Positions 36,068-46,287 are shown, counted from the first letter of the stretch. The stretch: DNA of 64,000 nt from Candidatus Vondammii sp. HM_W22 (GCF_022530855.2 NZ_CP099567.1:2604001-2668000), one strand, 5' to 3'. Made by a program: numbers and translations. Notes: a model not told the origin generated them from the letters alone.

Positions 36068-36991
36068 TCAAACGTAGGTAAGCCATTCTGGATGTTCATC
36101 CCGATGGCCCTCAACCTGATCAAAATAGAGCGCTTGCAGACGCTCTGTTATGGGGCCGCGACCACCATTGCCGATGGCACGGTTATCCACCTCCCGAATA
36201 GGGGTTACCTCTGCTGCAGATCCGGTAAAGAAGGCTTCATCTGCAATATAGACTTCATCACGGGTTATCCGCTTCTCCACCACCGGAATACCCAGCTCTT
36301 CCGCCAGAACAAAGAGCGTTCTGCGGGTTATGCCATCCAGGGCAGAAGATAGGTCTGGAGTATAGATAACACCATTCTTCACAATAAAGACATTTTCACC
36401 GGAACCTTCCATGACAAAGCCCTGGGTATCCAGCAATAGTGCCTCATCATAACCATCGTCCAGCGCCTCTTTCAGCGCCAGCATGGAATTCATGTAGTTG
36501 CCGTTAGCCTTAGCGCGGCACATGGTGATATTGACATGGTGGCGCGTAAATGAAGAGACGCGCACCCGGATACCATTCTTCATGTTCTCTTCGCCCAGGT
36601 AGGACCCCCACTCCCAGGCCGCAATCATGACATGCACTTGAAGATTGTCTGCCCGTAATCCCATCCCTTCTGAACCGTAAAAGCACATAGGGCGGAGGTA
36701 GGCGGACTCAAGGCTGTTCTCTTTCACGGCGGCTTTTTGCGCCTCGATCAAGGTGTCAGAATCGTAGGGTATCTTCATCCCCAGAATATGGGCGGATTGA
36801 AACAGGCGATCCGTATGCTCTTGAAGTCTGAAGATGGCCGGGCCCTTATCGGTCTTATAGGTGCGCACACCTTCAAAAACGCCCATACCATAATGCAATG
36901 TATGGGTCAGTACGTGGGTCGTCGCCTCACGCCAGGGCACCATCTCACCATCCAGCCAAATCCACCCATCGCGGTTAGCGAACGTCGACAT
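36068..36991 (-). CDS. ilvE: Branched-chain amino acid aminotransferase
   Basis: Last step of Val, Leu and Ile synthesis. 307 residues, PLP fold type IV: WIWLDGEMVPWREATTHVLT, HYGMGVFEGVRTYKTDKGPA, the PLP Lys in CRAKANGNYMNSMLALKEAL near residue 160, EALLLDTQGFVMEGSGENVF, and TGSAAEVTPIREVDNRAIGN near the C-terminus. Follows glnE by 46 bp in the same direction. Intact. Confidence 0.96.
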   Translation of the reverse strand: MSTFANRDGWIWLDGEMVPWREATTHVLTHTLHYGMGVFEGVRTYKTDKGPAIFRLQEHTDRLFQSAHILGMKIPYDSDTLIEAQKAAVKENSLESAYLRPMCFYGSEGMGLRADNLQVHVMIAAWEWGSYLGEENMKNGIRVRVSSFTRHHVNITMCRAKANGNYMNSMLALKEALDDGYDEALLLDTQGFVMEGSGENVFIVKNGVIYTPDLSSALDGITRRTLFVLAEELGIPVVEKRITRDEVYIADEAFFTGSAAEVTPIREVDNRAIGNGGRGPITERLQALYFDQVEGHRDEHPEWLTYV

Positions 36992-37037
36992 TATTTTTTC
37001 TCCAAATAGAACGAATTCAATAGTAGTAACCCTGGAC

Positions 37038-39893
37038 TCAACTCTCCATTAGCAAGTGCCAAATACCCTGAATGGTTTGCCGCTCTTCCTGCAGCTTCTC
37101 TTCGGAAATCAGGCCGGGCAGCTCACTTAACGCATTACGATGGTAAGCGGCACGCAATACCCGGTAATTATTGGCCAGTATTTTGGCCACATCTCCCTCC
37201 AACAACTGATTTCTCGCAAGGCCTTCCAGCAGGCGGATATTGTCTGTCCAATCAAGCAGATCCGGATGACTGTGCGCCCACCTTAAAACGGCGTATTGAA
37301 CCATAAATTCAATATCCGCGATACCACCCTTCCCCTGCTTGATATCAAACCAACCTGACTTGGTTTTATCCAGTGACGAGCGCATTTTCTCACGCATCTC
37401 CCGGACATCGATTTTGAGCGCCTCCGGATCGCGCTCTTTAGAGAGCACGTCTCTGCGAATATCCAAAAAGCGCCCTGTCACTTCAGGATCACCCACCACA
37501 GGCCTAGCCCGCAGCAGCGCCTGGTGCTCCCAGGTCCAGGCATCCCCATGCTGGTAGCTACTAAATGCATCCAAAGAACTGACCAGCATCCCGGCATTGC
37601 CATTAGGACGCAACCGCATATCGATCTCATATAGCGGTCCAGAGGGTGTGCGGGTGGTAAACATGTGGATCATCCGCTGCCCCATTCGGGTGTAGAAGAG
37701 GTCATTGGCAATCTGCTTATCGCCATCTGTCATGGCATTTGGGTTCTTACTTCCATGGAGAAATACCAGATCGAGATCGGAGCCGTACCCAAGCTCTATA
37801 CCACCCAGTTTACCGTAACCGATTACGGCAAATCCGGTCTCATGCCCAATAGTGTCTGTAGGCCTGCCATGCCTGCTGGTGAGGTCGTACCACGCTTGCT
37901 GCAGTACCCGGCCAACCACAGCCTCTGCAATCCCCGTCAAGTAATCACTCACCACCATCAGTGGGATAACACCGGTAATATCAGCGGCCGCCACTCTCAG
38001 CATATTGCTCTGTGCAAACAGCCGAAACCGCTCCATGTTCTGTTCCAGATCATCGGGTTCTACTGCAAAGAGCAGGATGTCAAGCTCAACTTCCAGGTCA
38101 TCCTTTTCAAGTGGTGAATAGAGTCGTCGAGGATCCAGCAACTCATCCAGCAACAGTGGATGCCGCATAATCTGCTGGGCAATCCAGGGGCTGATACTGG
38201 TCAGCCTGACAAGCTGGGAAAGCGCGAGAGGAGTCTCCACCAGCAGAGCCAGATAGGCAGTTCGCCGTACAATCGCCTCAAGCAGCTTGAGTAACCGCGC
38301 CAATGTCGCCCCGGGATCATCCATGGTGCTCACCGCCTCCAGCAGCAGCGGTATTAACTCATCAAGCCGATCACGTCCTCGCCCCTCGAGATTTCGGCAG
38401 GAGTGGGAACTCCGAAATCCCTTTAATCTATCCAACGCAGCGCAGGCATCGGTGAATCCGGCATCCAGCAAAACAGCCGTTGCCCGGTCACCTTCAAGCT
38501 CCTGCCGCCAGACCGACGACAGCGGCTTATCCTCTGATGACTCGCCCTCAGCCTGTGGTGCTGCAAAGACCAGATCGAAGTGCCCCTGAACACGGTTACG
38601 ATGCATCTCCAGCTGTTGAAAAAATTGCGCCCAATCCTCAAATCCCATAGCGCGGGCCATTCTCAGCCGCCCTGTCTCATTTTCAGGCAGCAGATGGTTC
38701 TGTTTGTCCTGCCACGCTTGTATGCGGTTCTCTACCAACCGTAAAAACTCATAGGCTTCCGCCAGCTCCTGGACCACGTACTCGGGCAGCAGCGATTTTT
38801 CCCCAAGATGCTGCAGCACTTGCAGAATGGGCCTCACCTGCAGGCCAGGATCACGACCACCGCGAATCAGCTGGAATGCCTGTCCGATGAATTCGATCTC
38901 TCGGATACCCCCAGGACCAAGTTTGACATTCTCAACCATCCCTTTGCGCTTCAATTCACGGCTGATCAATCGTTTCATATCACGAATCGAATCGATTGCC
39001 CCGAAATCGAGATAACGGCGATAGACAAAGGGGCGCAGCATCCTCATCAACTGCTCACCCGCCATGCGATCGCCTGCCACCACCCGCGCCTTGATCATGG
39101 CATAGCGCTCCCACTCCCTGGCATGGGACAGATAGTAGGTTTCCATGGCATTGAAGCACATCGCCAGCGGCCCCGCATCGCCAAAAGGCCGCAACCTAGT
39201 ATCTACACGAAACACAAAACCATCCGCCGTCCGATTGTTCAGCGCCTTATTGAGCTGCTGACAGAGGCGGATAAAAAACTGCTCATTGGATTGATAGCGG
39301 GGTCCTTCAACCTCACCTTGATCGGAATAAGAAAATATCAGGTCGATATCGGATGAGAGATTGAGCTCTCTCGCACCCAACTTGCCCATTCCTAGTACGA
39401 CCAGATACTGCTGTTCACCTGACTCACTTCTGGGAACACCGCACTTCTCCAACGCCCATTGATAGAGCATATCCAGTGCCTGATCGATACAGGCATCAGC
39501 CAAGGCAGAGAGCTCTTCCAACGTTTCCGCCAATGGGGCAGACCGTGTCAGGTCGCGCCAGATAATGCGCACCATCTGGTCGCGCCGAAACCAACGCAAC
39601 TGGCGATGCAACTCCACCTCAACGGTGACATCTTGCAACCTCTCCTGCAGCAGGGCTTTCATCTCGCCAGGAGCAAATGCTCTTTCCAGGCTACCCCCCA
39701 CATTGAGAGTCGGCAGCAGGGCAAGATTACGCAGGCAGCACTGCGCCACATAATCGCTCGCCTCCCAGACACGCTTCAGCTCACTGACAAATTCATCACT
39801 GAATACAGCCTCAATTTGCAGCTCAGCAGCACGCTTCTGCCACTGCAGCCACTGACTTTCAGCCTGTTGTTCTGGGTGAACCGCCTGCTCCAT
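37038..39893 (-). CDS. glnE: Glutamine synthetase adenylyltransferase/deadenylase
   Basis: Adds and removes AMP on glutamine synthetase in response to glutamine and PII. 951 residues from the ATG at 39891-39893, preferred over an upstream ATG at 39932 because a CAGGGGGG element lies just before it and the extra 13 residues are hydrophobic and unlike the family. Two nucleotidyltransferase domains: RELNLSSDIDLIFSYSDQGE in the N-terminal half (deadenylase) and GIELGYGSDLDLVFLHGSKN in the C-terminal half (adenylylase), each with the GSDxD-type metal site, joined by a central regulatory region. Intact despite its length. First gene of the glnE-ilvE-CHCC-ELM1-GT transcript. Confidence 0.96.
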   Translation of the reverse strand: MEQAVHPEQQAESQWLQWQKRAAELQIEAVFSDEFVSELKRVWEASDYVAQCCLRNLALLPTLNVGGSLERAFAPGEMKALLQERLQDVTVEVELHRQLRWFRRDQMVRIIWRDLTRSAPLAETLEELSALADACIDQALDMLYQWALEKCGVPRSESGEQQYLVVLGMGKLGARELNLSSDIDLIFSYSDQGEVEGPRYQSNEQFFIRLCQQLNKALNNRTADGFVFRVDTRLRPFGDAGPLAMCFNAMETYYLSHAREWERYAMIKARVVAGDRMAGEQLMRMLRPFVYRRYLDFGAIDSIRDMKRLISRELKRKGMVENVKLGPGGIREIEFIGQAFQLIRGGRDPGLQVRPILQVLQHLGEKSLLPEYVVQELAEAYEFLRLVENRIQAWQDKQNHLLPENETGRLRMARAMGFEDWAQFFQQLEMHRNRVQGHFDLVFAAPQAEGESSEDKPLSSVWRQELEGDRATAVLLDAGFTDACAALDRLKGFRSSHSCRNLEGRGRDRLDELIPLLLEAVSTMDDPGATLARLLKLLEAIVRRTAYLALLVETPLALSQLVRLTSISPWIAQQIMRHPLLLDELLDPRRLYSPLEKDDLEVELDILLFAVEPDDLEQNMERFRLFAQSNMLRVAAADITGVIPLMVVSDYLTGIAEAVVGRVLQQAWYDLTSRHGRPTDTIGHETGFAVIGYGKLGGIELGYGSDLDLVFLHGSKNPNAMTDGDKQIANDLFYTRMGQRMIHMFTTRTPSGPLYEIDMRLRPNGNAGMLVSSLDAFSSYQHGDAWTWEHQALLRARPVVGDPEVTGRFLDIRRDVLSKERDPEALKIDVREMREKMRSSLDKTKSGWFDIKQGKGGIADIEFMVQYAVLRWAHSHPDLLDWTDNIRLLEGLARNQLLEGDVAKILANNYRVLRAAYHRNALSELPGLISEEKLQEERQTIQGIWHLLMES

Positions 39894-40129
39894 CAGGAAC
39901 CCCCCTGGATAGATGACAAATACGCTCAGCATATAGTAGTTGAACTACTCCTGAAAGCCTTGATCTAAGAGGCTGGAGGTCAAAATAAGGAACGCAACAA
40001 ACCACAAAAGCACGCAGAGGAGTTTATTTTTTATTATTCCCACACTCTGCTTGAACAGGTAACCATTCGGCTTGTTGCTTGCAGAATATGAGTATCAGGT
40101 ATTCGCCACCGTGCTAAAGCGTTACTCAT

Positions 40130-40494
40130 TTACTTTCTCGCAATAAAAAAGCCCTGCCGAAGTGAGGCTTTTTTGTCAGGGATTGGTAGCTCTGGAGCAT
40201 ACATCATGCCGCCAGTTACTTCGTAATCTACCGTTTTATACTGATCCTTCAGGGCTTGAATAGTTGCTTCCAGTGCCTCGGCCTGCTTTGGTTTCTTCCC
40301 TGCCTGCTCGCGCATTTTGATCATCAGTATTTCAAGGCCAGCACCAGATGCCTCGTGAATCGGTGTACCGATCTTGTAGCTACGCCTTGGTGTGCTGGCC
40401 TCTACCGCCGAGCTGTATCCCTTTATGGTGCAAGTTTAAGCTCTTCAGGCTTTGGTGGCTCCTGTAGACCTCTCCCTATCGGGCTATAGCTCAT
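40130..40494 (-). pseudogene. Small partner gene of parA, frameshifted
   Basis: Starts at ATG 40492-40494 (MSYSPIGRGLQEPPKPEELK), shifts twice, then continues in 40130-40324: MREQAGKKPKQAEALEATIQ, ALKDQYKTVDYEVTGGMMYA, ending FFIARK. Lies directly downstream of the parA remnant on the same strand, the place of small partition partners on plasmids. Family not recognised by name. The 240 bp between glnE and this stretch show no gene. Confidence 0.45.
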
Positions 40495-40532
40495 TTTTTG
40501 ATGGAATTGAATGGATTGCTTTCTGCCATAGT

Positions 40533-41023
40533 TTAGTGGATTAATAAGGTTAAAATTTGGTGAATCACTGCCTTGGCTGACTCATTGAGCGATGGATAAG
40601 ATGTTGCGGTAATTGCCAACCCATCGCTGATAGCGATTCTATATCCTACCTGCTCCGTAATCGTACTGGATAGCACCTTGATTTTCTTACCGTCTATTTC
40701 GACTTTATCCAGATAAGCTTTAGCTCTTTTGAGCTGTTCAACCAATGCGCACCAGCACAAAAACCATCTTATCCGGTGAAATCCCCTTTTTCATCAGCTG
40801 ATAAAATAGCTTGATTGCCAATTTTAAATCCTTGGCTCATGCCATCACGGGTTGCACAATCAAATCAGCCTTAGATTAGCTTCGGTTACCCTTCTAGATG
40901 CATCAATAATGCACAGGTTTTCGTCACTAAAGCCTCATTTTAAACAGCCTCCAACGCCATAGCTACTGCCAGCGTCGATTTCATCACATTCCCGCTCTGG
41001 GATACAAAATCTATCAGATTCAT
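40533..41023 (-). pseudogene. parA: Plasmid-type ParA ATPase, decayed
   Basis: Start at ATG 41021-41023: MNLIDFVSQSGNVMKSTLAV then AMALEA, a degraded Walker A region (usual form KGGVGKST; here SGNVMKST, so the essential Gly-Lys is gone). Later pieces in other frames: MSQGFKIGNQAIL, then the C-terminal LKRAKAYLDKVEIDGKKIKV, LSSTITEQVGYRIAISDGLA and SYPSLNESAKAVIHQIL. Frameshifts and stops throughout. ParA of this type partitions plasmids or integrative elements, so an integrated plasmid-like element once lay here. Confidence 0.7.
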
Positions 41024-41104
41024 ACAGGGCTGATTAGTAAATAAACTATACCCATCATACTAATTTTCTTGGAATTGCAAGATTTTTTAATAACAGCATT
41101 CCAG

Positions 41105-41990
41105 TATTCTTGGGGCCTCTAAAAACCTGACAAAAGCCAATAGTCTCTGGCAAATCCGGAGAGCCCGTTATCTTCACGCCGGCCTGACTTGCCCGATGCT
41201 ACGCACCAGTTCGATTGGCCTGCTGGGCAAACACGTGCTCAACTCGAGCTCGAACTCTTGATCGTTTTCGGTTTGCCTCTTGCTCCCGTTCATTCAGGGG
41301 GGCGTTTCTGTGTCGACTTACCATGAATATGACTCCCGCAATTTGCATCTGGTAAGGCAAATTCCCGATCTGCACTGCGGTAAGCAGAATCGACCCAGGC
41401 CCTGCCATTGCTGTTGTTCTCATCCGGCAGTTCCCCAAAGACTTGGCTATCATGAACTTCAGCTGATATGGTTTTTGTGCCCATAGTGGGTTTTGCCATG
41501 CTTTATGGTTCTGCGAGCTTCAAAATCCTTCTGGCGGCATTTGTTATCACCCCGTGCCTCAAGGCTATCCCCGGCTTTGATCTGCCTATTTTCCTCTCGC
41601 GTATTACGTTGCCTGGGTATTGGGACGATAGCAGCATCTACAATCTATCCCTTGCGAACACTGAAGCCTGCTGCATCAATCTGGATCAACAGCTCTGAAA
41701 AGAGTTTATCAACAAGGCCCTGCTTTTTCAGGTGCTCACGATACACCCAAACCGTTTTGGTATCGGGTACCCTGCCCTCCCCGGGCTCAGCCCAAGAAAA
41801 CGACAAAAACTATAGCGATCCCGTATTTGGAACTCTGTTTGACCATCGGACAGATTGAACATCAGTACCGCATCGCAAGGTGGACGCCCACCTTTACTGG
41901 GATTACTGTTTTTATAAACTAAGCCCAGCAATACCTGAAAAGCCTCCCAATCTGCGGTCCTTTCCAGCTTTGGCAGCAGGTCTAGGTCTC
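41105..41990 (-). pseudogene. IS5-family element, heavily frameshifted
   Basis: Minus strand pieces in order: LGLVYKNSNPSKGGRPPCDA with FQIRDRYSFCRFLGLSP (N-terminal DUF772), LLIQIDAAGFSVRKG, IVDAAIVPIPRQRNTREENR (first Asp), KTHYGHKNH, AYRSADRE, APLNEREQEANRKRSRVRAR VEHVF split over frames (Glu block). The end near 41105-41120 (GGGGCCTCTAAAAACCT) resembles ends at 27181 and 46541. It truncates the slt gene at about 41990. Confidence 0.8.
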
Positions 41991-43283
41991 CCTTGAGCCC
42001 CTACCAAAAACTGTACCGGGTCGCCTGCCGCCATTCATGCCGGGCGTCGATGAAACGCTCCAGGATAAACAGCTCATGGGTACGCTGTATACCTGGGTGC
42101 AGGGCCAGATGGTCCAGTTTTTTCTGGTCAAATTCCAGTGGACCATGCGCGAAACGGTACGCTTTATCGAGCTGATCGGCAGCCAGAAAGCCGTAATAAC
42201 TGCGCTCATTGGCAAGTTTATCCAAAATAGTCTCTGGATCTGCTTTCCGGTTTCAGCAAGCACCTTGGCCAGCCAGCATTGCCAGCGATCCCGTGTTTTC
42301 AGGGAGCTTGGCAATGCATTAATCCAGTCGATTGTTTTGTTCCACTCCTCTCTTGAGAGAGTTGCCCGTATTCTTGACTCCTGGAGACGATCATCCTATT
42401 CATTGGGTTGGAAGTTATCCAGTTTATCGGTGTATCGGCGCGGTCACTTCGTACCAGTGACGGCATCAAGATCTCTCCAGGCCAAGCGTTTAAAGTCGTG
42501 CAACAGAATTTTTTCCCGCAATGGATGGGCGTCACTGAAAGCCGACTGATTCAGAATTTTTTCTGGGTTTATGATGAACTTTCAGCCAAAATATCCAGAT
42601 ATTTTTGTTCTTTTGCCGGAAGATAGCGTTTGAGGTAGCGGGCCAGGTCTTTGTTCGATACCTTCATGGCAAGTTCTATCCGTTCCCATGCCAATGTTCC
42701 GGTTAATCCCCCCGCTTTTCCCTAGGCGCTGAATACCGGATTGCAAGCATCAGGCTATGATTTCCCCTTGAGCCAGACGGAGGGGATTTTCTCCATCGCT
42801 TCGTCTGTGTGCCCTTTCACCAGCAAGGCCTGGATGCGGTTGCATTCATAATAATGCGCCCATTCCGGGCCGCAAAGAGACGAGGTAGGGTTCCCATGCC
42901 CGGCGTTTCGCCAACTTCTTGAGCCAGACCCTGCGTAACCTTCATGCTATTGGTGCTTTTTCATGTAAGGCGAGAAACGCTTCAACCTGTAGACGGGTCT
43001 GTATTGAAAGTTGTTTTTTCAGGTAGGGGTAGAGCGGGTAGTCCACGAGTTGGAATTTTAGTTGTTTATAGCGCTTTGCATTGCTCTGGAAGAAGGCCTT
43101 CTCAGCAGCAAGAAGCTGGTTTCGCTGGGCCGCATAATCAGATGTTGTGTTGGCGGTCAGTGGTCCCGCAACAATCAACTGGAGCAGTACTAATCCGCTA
43201 ACGAAAAAGGAGGCCCGATTCTCCTTCTCCCGGACTAGTTTCCTGAAAATGCCTTCTGGTGGTCGTACAGCAGGTGGCCTCAT
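41991..43283 (-). pseudogene. slt: Soluble lytic murein transglycosylase, catalytic part missing
   Basis: The N-terminus (ATG about 43283) has a signal-anchor (ASFFVSGLVLLQLIVAGPL) and AAEKAFFQSNAKRYKQLKFQ followed by YPLYPYLKKQLSI, the usual start of mature Slt. Later pieces in other frames: YYECNRIQALLVKGHTDEAM, TDKLDNFQPNE, WINALPSSLKTRDRWQCWLA, and SYYGFLAADQLDKAYRF, the superhelical U domain of Slt. The IS5 element replaces the L and lysozyme-like catalytic domains. At least five frameshifts. Loss of a cell-wall recycling enzyme. Confidence 0.8.
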
Positions 43284-43460
43284 GGTTTGATCAACAGATG
43301 GTACTAAGCATTTTTTCAAGCCGGGAGGGATTTCGACCAGACAATGGCACATCCTAGGACTCCCGAGGGAAAGCTGCAAGCGGGAAAACCTTTGTTTTTG
43401 CTCGTAGCTAACCTGAGTTTATTCATTTCCTGGAGCTGTTGATTCCGGGATGATTAGCCG

Positions 43461-43910
43461 ATGCAGGCAAATATTCACTCTTTAATTTACAAGAACCAGA
43501 CAGCAGAGCGTTGCAACAGCTACTGGTTGAGGTTGCTGAAAGTGACATTAGCCCCCGGGTTCCGGCACGCAGAAATTCACGCTAAAGCGGATGGCTCTCT
43601 GGTGACAGATGTCGATCTTGATGTACAGCGTTGCATCATCCAGTGGCTTTCATTGGCCGGATATTCCTCTGCTTGGAGAGGAAATACTGGAGGATGAGCA
43701 GTTAGCATTGCTTGAAAAAGGGCGCTTCTGGTGTCTCGACCCCGTGGATGGAACCACTAATTTCACTACGGGTCTACCATTTTTTGTCATCTCTGCCCCT
43801 TGTCGAAAATGGTGGATCTCAGCTTGGATTGGCATACGGTCCGATGCGGAAAGAGTGTTTTCGTGCGAATCTGTGGCAGGGTGCCTGGCTGAGCGATGAA
43901 AAACTGAAGA
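43461..43910 (+). pseudogene. Inositol monophosphatase-family protein, 5' part
   Basis: Pieces in three frames: FRHAEIHAKADGSLVTDVDL then DVQRCIIQWLSL, IPLLGEEILEDEQLALLEKG (metal-binding GEE), FWCLDPVDGTTNFTTGLPFF (the DPxDGTxNF motif) and QLGLAYGPMRKECFRANLWQ. Members dephosphorylate inositol phosphate, histidinol phosphate or PAP. The gene is interrupted at 43911 by an IS1595 element and resumes at about 44500. Confidence 0.8.
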
Positions 43911-44490
43911 GGCTGTCCTAGATAAATAAATTATTTTAGGATGACGAAGTGAGCATACTGGGTAGGCATAAACAAAGTCGATTAATGGAGTCATGTGTAG
44001 CGAGTACAGCAGCACGAACAGCCGCCTCTTTAAGCTGGCGTCAGTAAAACAACGGCAGGATATTACTTTCATTGACTTAGATAGATTATCTATGACAACA
44101 GTGAGTATTTGGAATTGCCGGATGGAGAAATAGAAGCAGACGAAAATTATTTTGGTGATAGGCGCAAAGGAAAATGAGATCGAGGTGCGGCCGGTAAAGT
44201 TCCTGTATTTGACTTGCTAAAGCGCAACGGTAAGGTACTTACCGTTATTATTCCCGATGCTAAAACCAGAATATTAATGCCGATCATTAGGCAGCAGGTA
44301 AAGCCCGACACATGGAGAAGCTATAGTGCAGATGTCTCAGAAATTTAAGCACTATCGAATAAATCACAGTAAGCTATTCGCAAACAAGCCTAACCATATT
44401 AACGGAACAGAGATTTTTTGGAACCAGGAAAAGTGATATATGCGTAGAGTTTAACGGTGTATCAATAGACCATTTTCATCTCTTTCTGGA
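43911..44490 (+). pseudogene. IS1595-family element, copy 2, decayed
   Basis: Left end GAGGCTGTCCTAGATAAATA at 43911. Coding pieces: EIEADENYFGDRRKGK, GKVPVFDLLKRNGKV, ILMPIIRQQVKPDTW and, near 44340-44400, KHYRINHSKLFA-like codons with stops (TAA/TAG). Inserted within the inositol monophosphatase-like gene. Dead. Confidence 0.75.
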
Positions 44491-44790
44491 GTAGTGTGAA
44501 TGGCAATTTAACAACAGTGGCCCAAACTGAATTTGACTGAAACATCGGATCTGCTGAGCGAGAGCCTGGCGCTGGTTGATCCGAAGCGACTGATGCCACC
44601 GCTGGTTGCAGAGCGAACCATCCTCCCTATTGCTCTCAGCGTTGTTTTGGTGCTGTGGCTCTGGAGTGCGAGCAGGTGCTGGACTACCGCAGGGCGGGAC
44701 CACCTCTACCTTCACGGTATGCCGCGGGCGCCAATTGATATTCGAAGAGGCTGGAGGCTCCCTAAGCTGTGTTATTGTGAGTTTAGTATT
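44491..44790 (+). pseudogene. Inositol monophosphatase-family protein, 3' part
   Basis: After the IS1595 insertion the family text resumes: MPPLVAERTILPIALS, RCFGAVALEC (the R.FGS.AL.. segment), AGRDHLYLHGMPRAP, and QLIFEEAGGSLS, the usual end (WD.AAG.LI..EAGG). Several frameshifts. With 43461-43910 it makes up one gene of about 250 codons. Confidence 0.6.
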
Positions 44791-44867
44791 TAAATACCCG
44801 GCTAATTGTAACTATTGAAGATGTCATTGTGACTCTTACCAATAAATAGAGTTAACAGGAGAGATCC

Positions 44868-45317
44868 ATGAACAATAAAGAGGAGTGGTTTGATATGGAA
44901 ATGAGCAGTGGTGTTGCAGCGTTTGAGGGCAAACATTTTGCCACTGCGTCACAGCTGCTTTCACCATTGGCGGACCAGGGTAACCCTGAAGCTCAATACC
45001 GGATGGCAGTCATGGCGCAGAATGGGCTCGGGATGGCAGCGAACGAACTGTTGGCCTATAAATACATGAAAGCTGCCGCAGAAAGCGGTTTGGGTCTGGC
45101 TCAACACGGCCTCGGTTTTATGTACATGGAAGGTGAGTGTGTCGAGAAAAACGGTGAAAAAGCGGTGAAATGGTTTAAGCAAGCCGCTGATCAGGGGCTA
45201 GTAGGCTCAATGACGACACTGGCCATGATGTATGAGCGGGGGGATGGTATAGAAACAGACCAGGAAGAGGCGAAGCGTTGGTACAGCCTAGCCGGTTTTG
45301 ATGAGATGCGCCAATAA
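44868..45317 (+). CDS. Sel1-like repeat protein
   Basis: 149 residues. Three to four Sel1-type helical repeats: LADQGNPEAQYRMAVMAQNG, KAAAESGLGLAQHGLGFMYM, KQAADQGLVGSMTTLAMMYE, then RWYSLAG. No signal peptide, so probably cytoplasmic. Ribosome site AGGAGA eight bases before ATG. Such proteins are interaction scaffolds; the partner is unknown. Intact in a zone where its neighbours are decayed. Confidence 0.85.
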   Translation: MNNKEEWFDMEMSSGVAAFEGKHFATASQLLSPLADQGNPEAQYRMAVMAQNGLGMAANELLAYKYMKAAAESGLGLAQHGLGFMYMEGECVEKNGEKAVKWFKQAADQGLVGSMTTLAMMYERGDGIETDQEEAKRWYSLAGFDEMRQ

Positions 45318-45408
45318 AGAAAAATAGCCTGCCTTGTCTCTATTTTGCCGACCAGTACTCCTCCATCCTTTGATCTCCAGGTTGAAGGAGTGCCGGTTTC
45401 GGGTTCAA

Positions 45409-46287
45409 CTATTTAGCGTGGTGTTTGGTAATACTCCGCTTGAGTGTTTCCGCTGTATTTTCTGGTGATTCATAACAATTATCGACAAAAGTCTGCTCGT
45501 TCATGGGAGGCCTCACGTATCCAATGTCTTCCTGGCGATCCGGCAGTGTAATGTGCTCTGGTGTGACATCCTCATACGGAATCACACTCAGCAGATGGCG
45601 AATACAGTTTAGCCGGGCGTGTTTCTTGATGTCGGCGTTGACTACATACCAGGGAGCCTGCTTGATATCGGTGTAGGCAAACATGGCATCTTTTGCCTTT
45701 GAATATTCCAGCCAGCGTTTGCGGGACTCGAGGTCCATCGGGCTCAATTTCCAGCGCTTCAGGGGATCGGTGAGGCGATCCTTGAAACGGCGGTCCTGCT
45801 CTTCATCACTGACCGAGAACCAGTATTTAATCAGAATGGTGCCATTGCGAACCAGCATACGTTCAAATTCAGGACAGGAGCGTAAGAATTCCCTGTACTC
45901 TTCATCGGTGCAGAATCCCATTACCCGCTCAATGCCCGCGCGGTTATACCAGCTGCGGTCAAACAGTATCATCTCGCCCGCTGCCGGGAGGTGGGGGACG
46001 TAGCGTTGGAAGTACCACTGGGTTTTTTCCCGTTCAGTGGGTGTGGCGAGGGCAACCACAGGGCAGACACGGGGGCTGAGGAATTGGGTTATGCGCTTGA
46101 TAACCCCCCCTTTGCCCGCTGCATCCCGTCCTTCAAACACCACTACTACCCGCAGACCCTTGAATTTGATCCACTCCTGGAGTTTGACCAGTTCCACCTG
46201 GAGTTTGCGCAGCTCCTTCTCATAGAGGTCATTGGGAATCTTGTAAGGCTTATCCTTTTTTGGTTTTTTTATGTTCTGTTTGCTCAT
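45409..46287 (-). CDS. ppk2: Polyphosphate kinase 2
   Basis: 292 residues. Walker A in VVVFEGRDAAGKGGVIKRIT near residue 50, FQRYVPHLPAAGEMILFDRS then WYNRAGIERVMGF (Walker B and lid), ILIKYWFSVSDEEQDRRFKD, WKLSPMDLESRKRW and APWYVVNADIKKHARLNCI. One-domain PPK2, which moves phosphate between polyphosphate and nucleoside diphosphates, usually making GTP or ATP. Highly basic start (SKQNIKKPKKDK). Intact, monocistronic. Confidence 0.93.
   Translation of the reverse strand: MSKQNIKKPKKDKPYKIPNDLYEKELRKLQVELVKLQEWIKFKGLRVVVVFEGRDAAGKGGVIKRITQFLSPRVCPVVALATPTEREKTQWYFQRYVPHLPAAGEMILFDRSWYNRAGIERVMGFCTDEEYREFLRSCPEFERMLVRNGTILIKYWFSVSDEEQDRRFKDRLTDPLKRWKLSPMDLESRKRWLEYSKAKDAMFAYTDIKQAPWYVVNADIKKHARLNCIRHLLSVIPYEDVTPEHITLPDRQEDIGYVRPPMNEQTFVDNCYESPENTAETLKRSITKHHAK

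Noticed and set aside
36092-36352. Plus-strand frame inside ilvE beginning MFIPMALNLIKIERLQTLCY
   Set aside because: Antisense to a well-conserved ilvE; no support for its own product.
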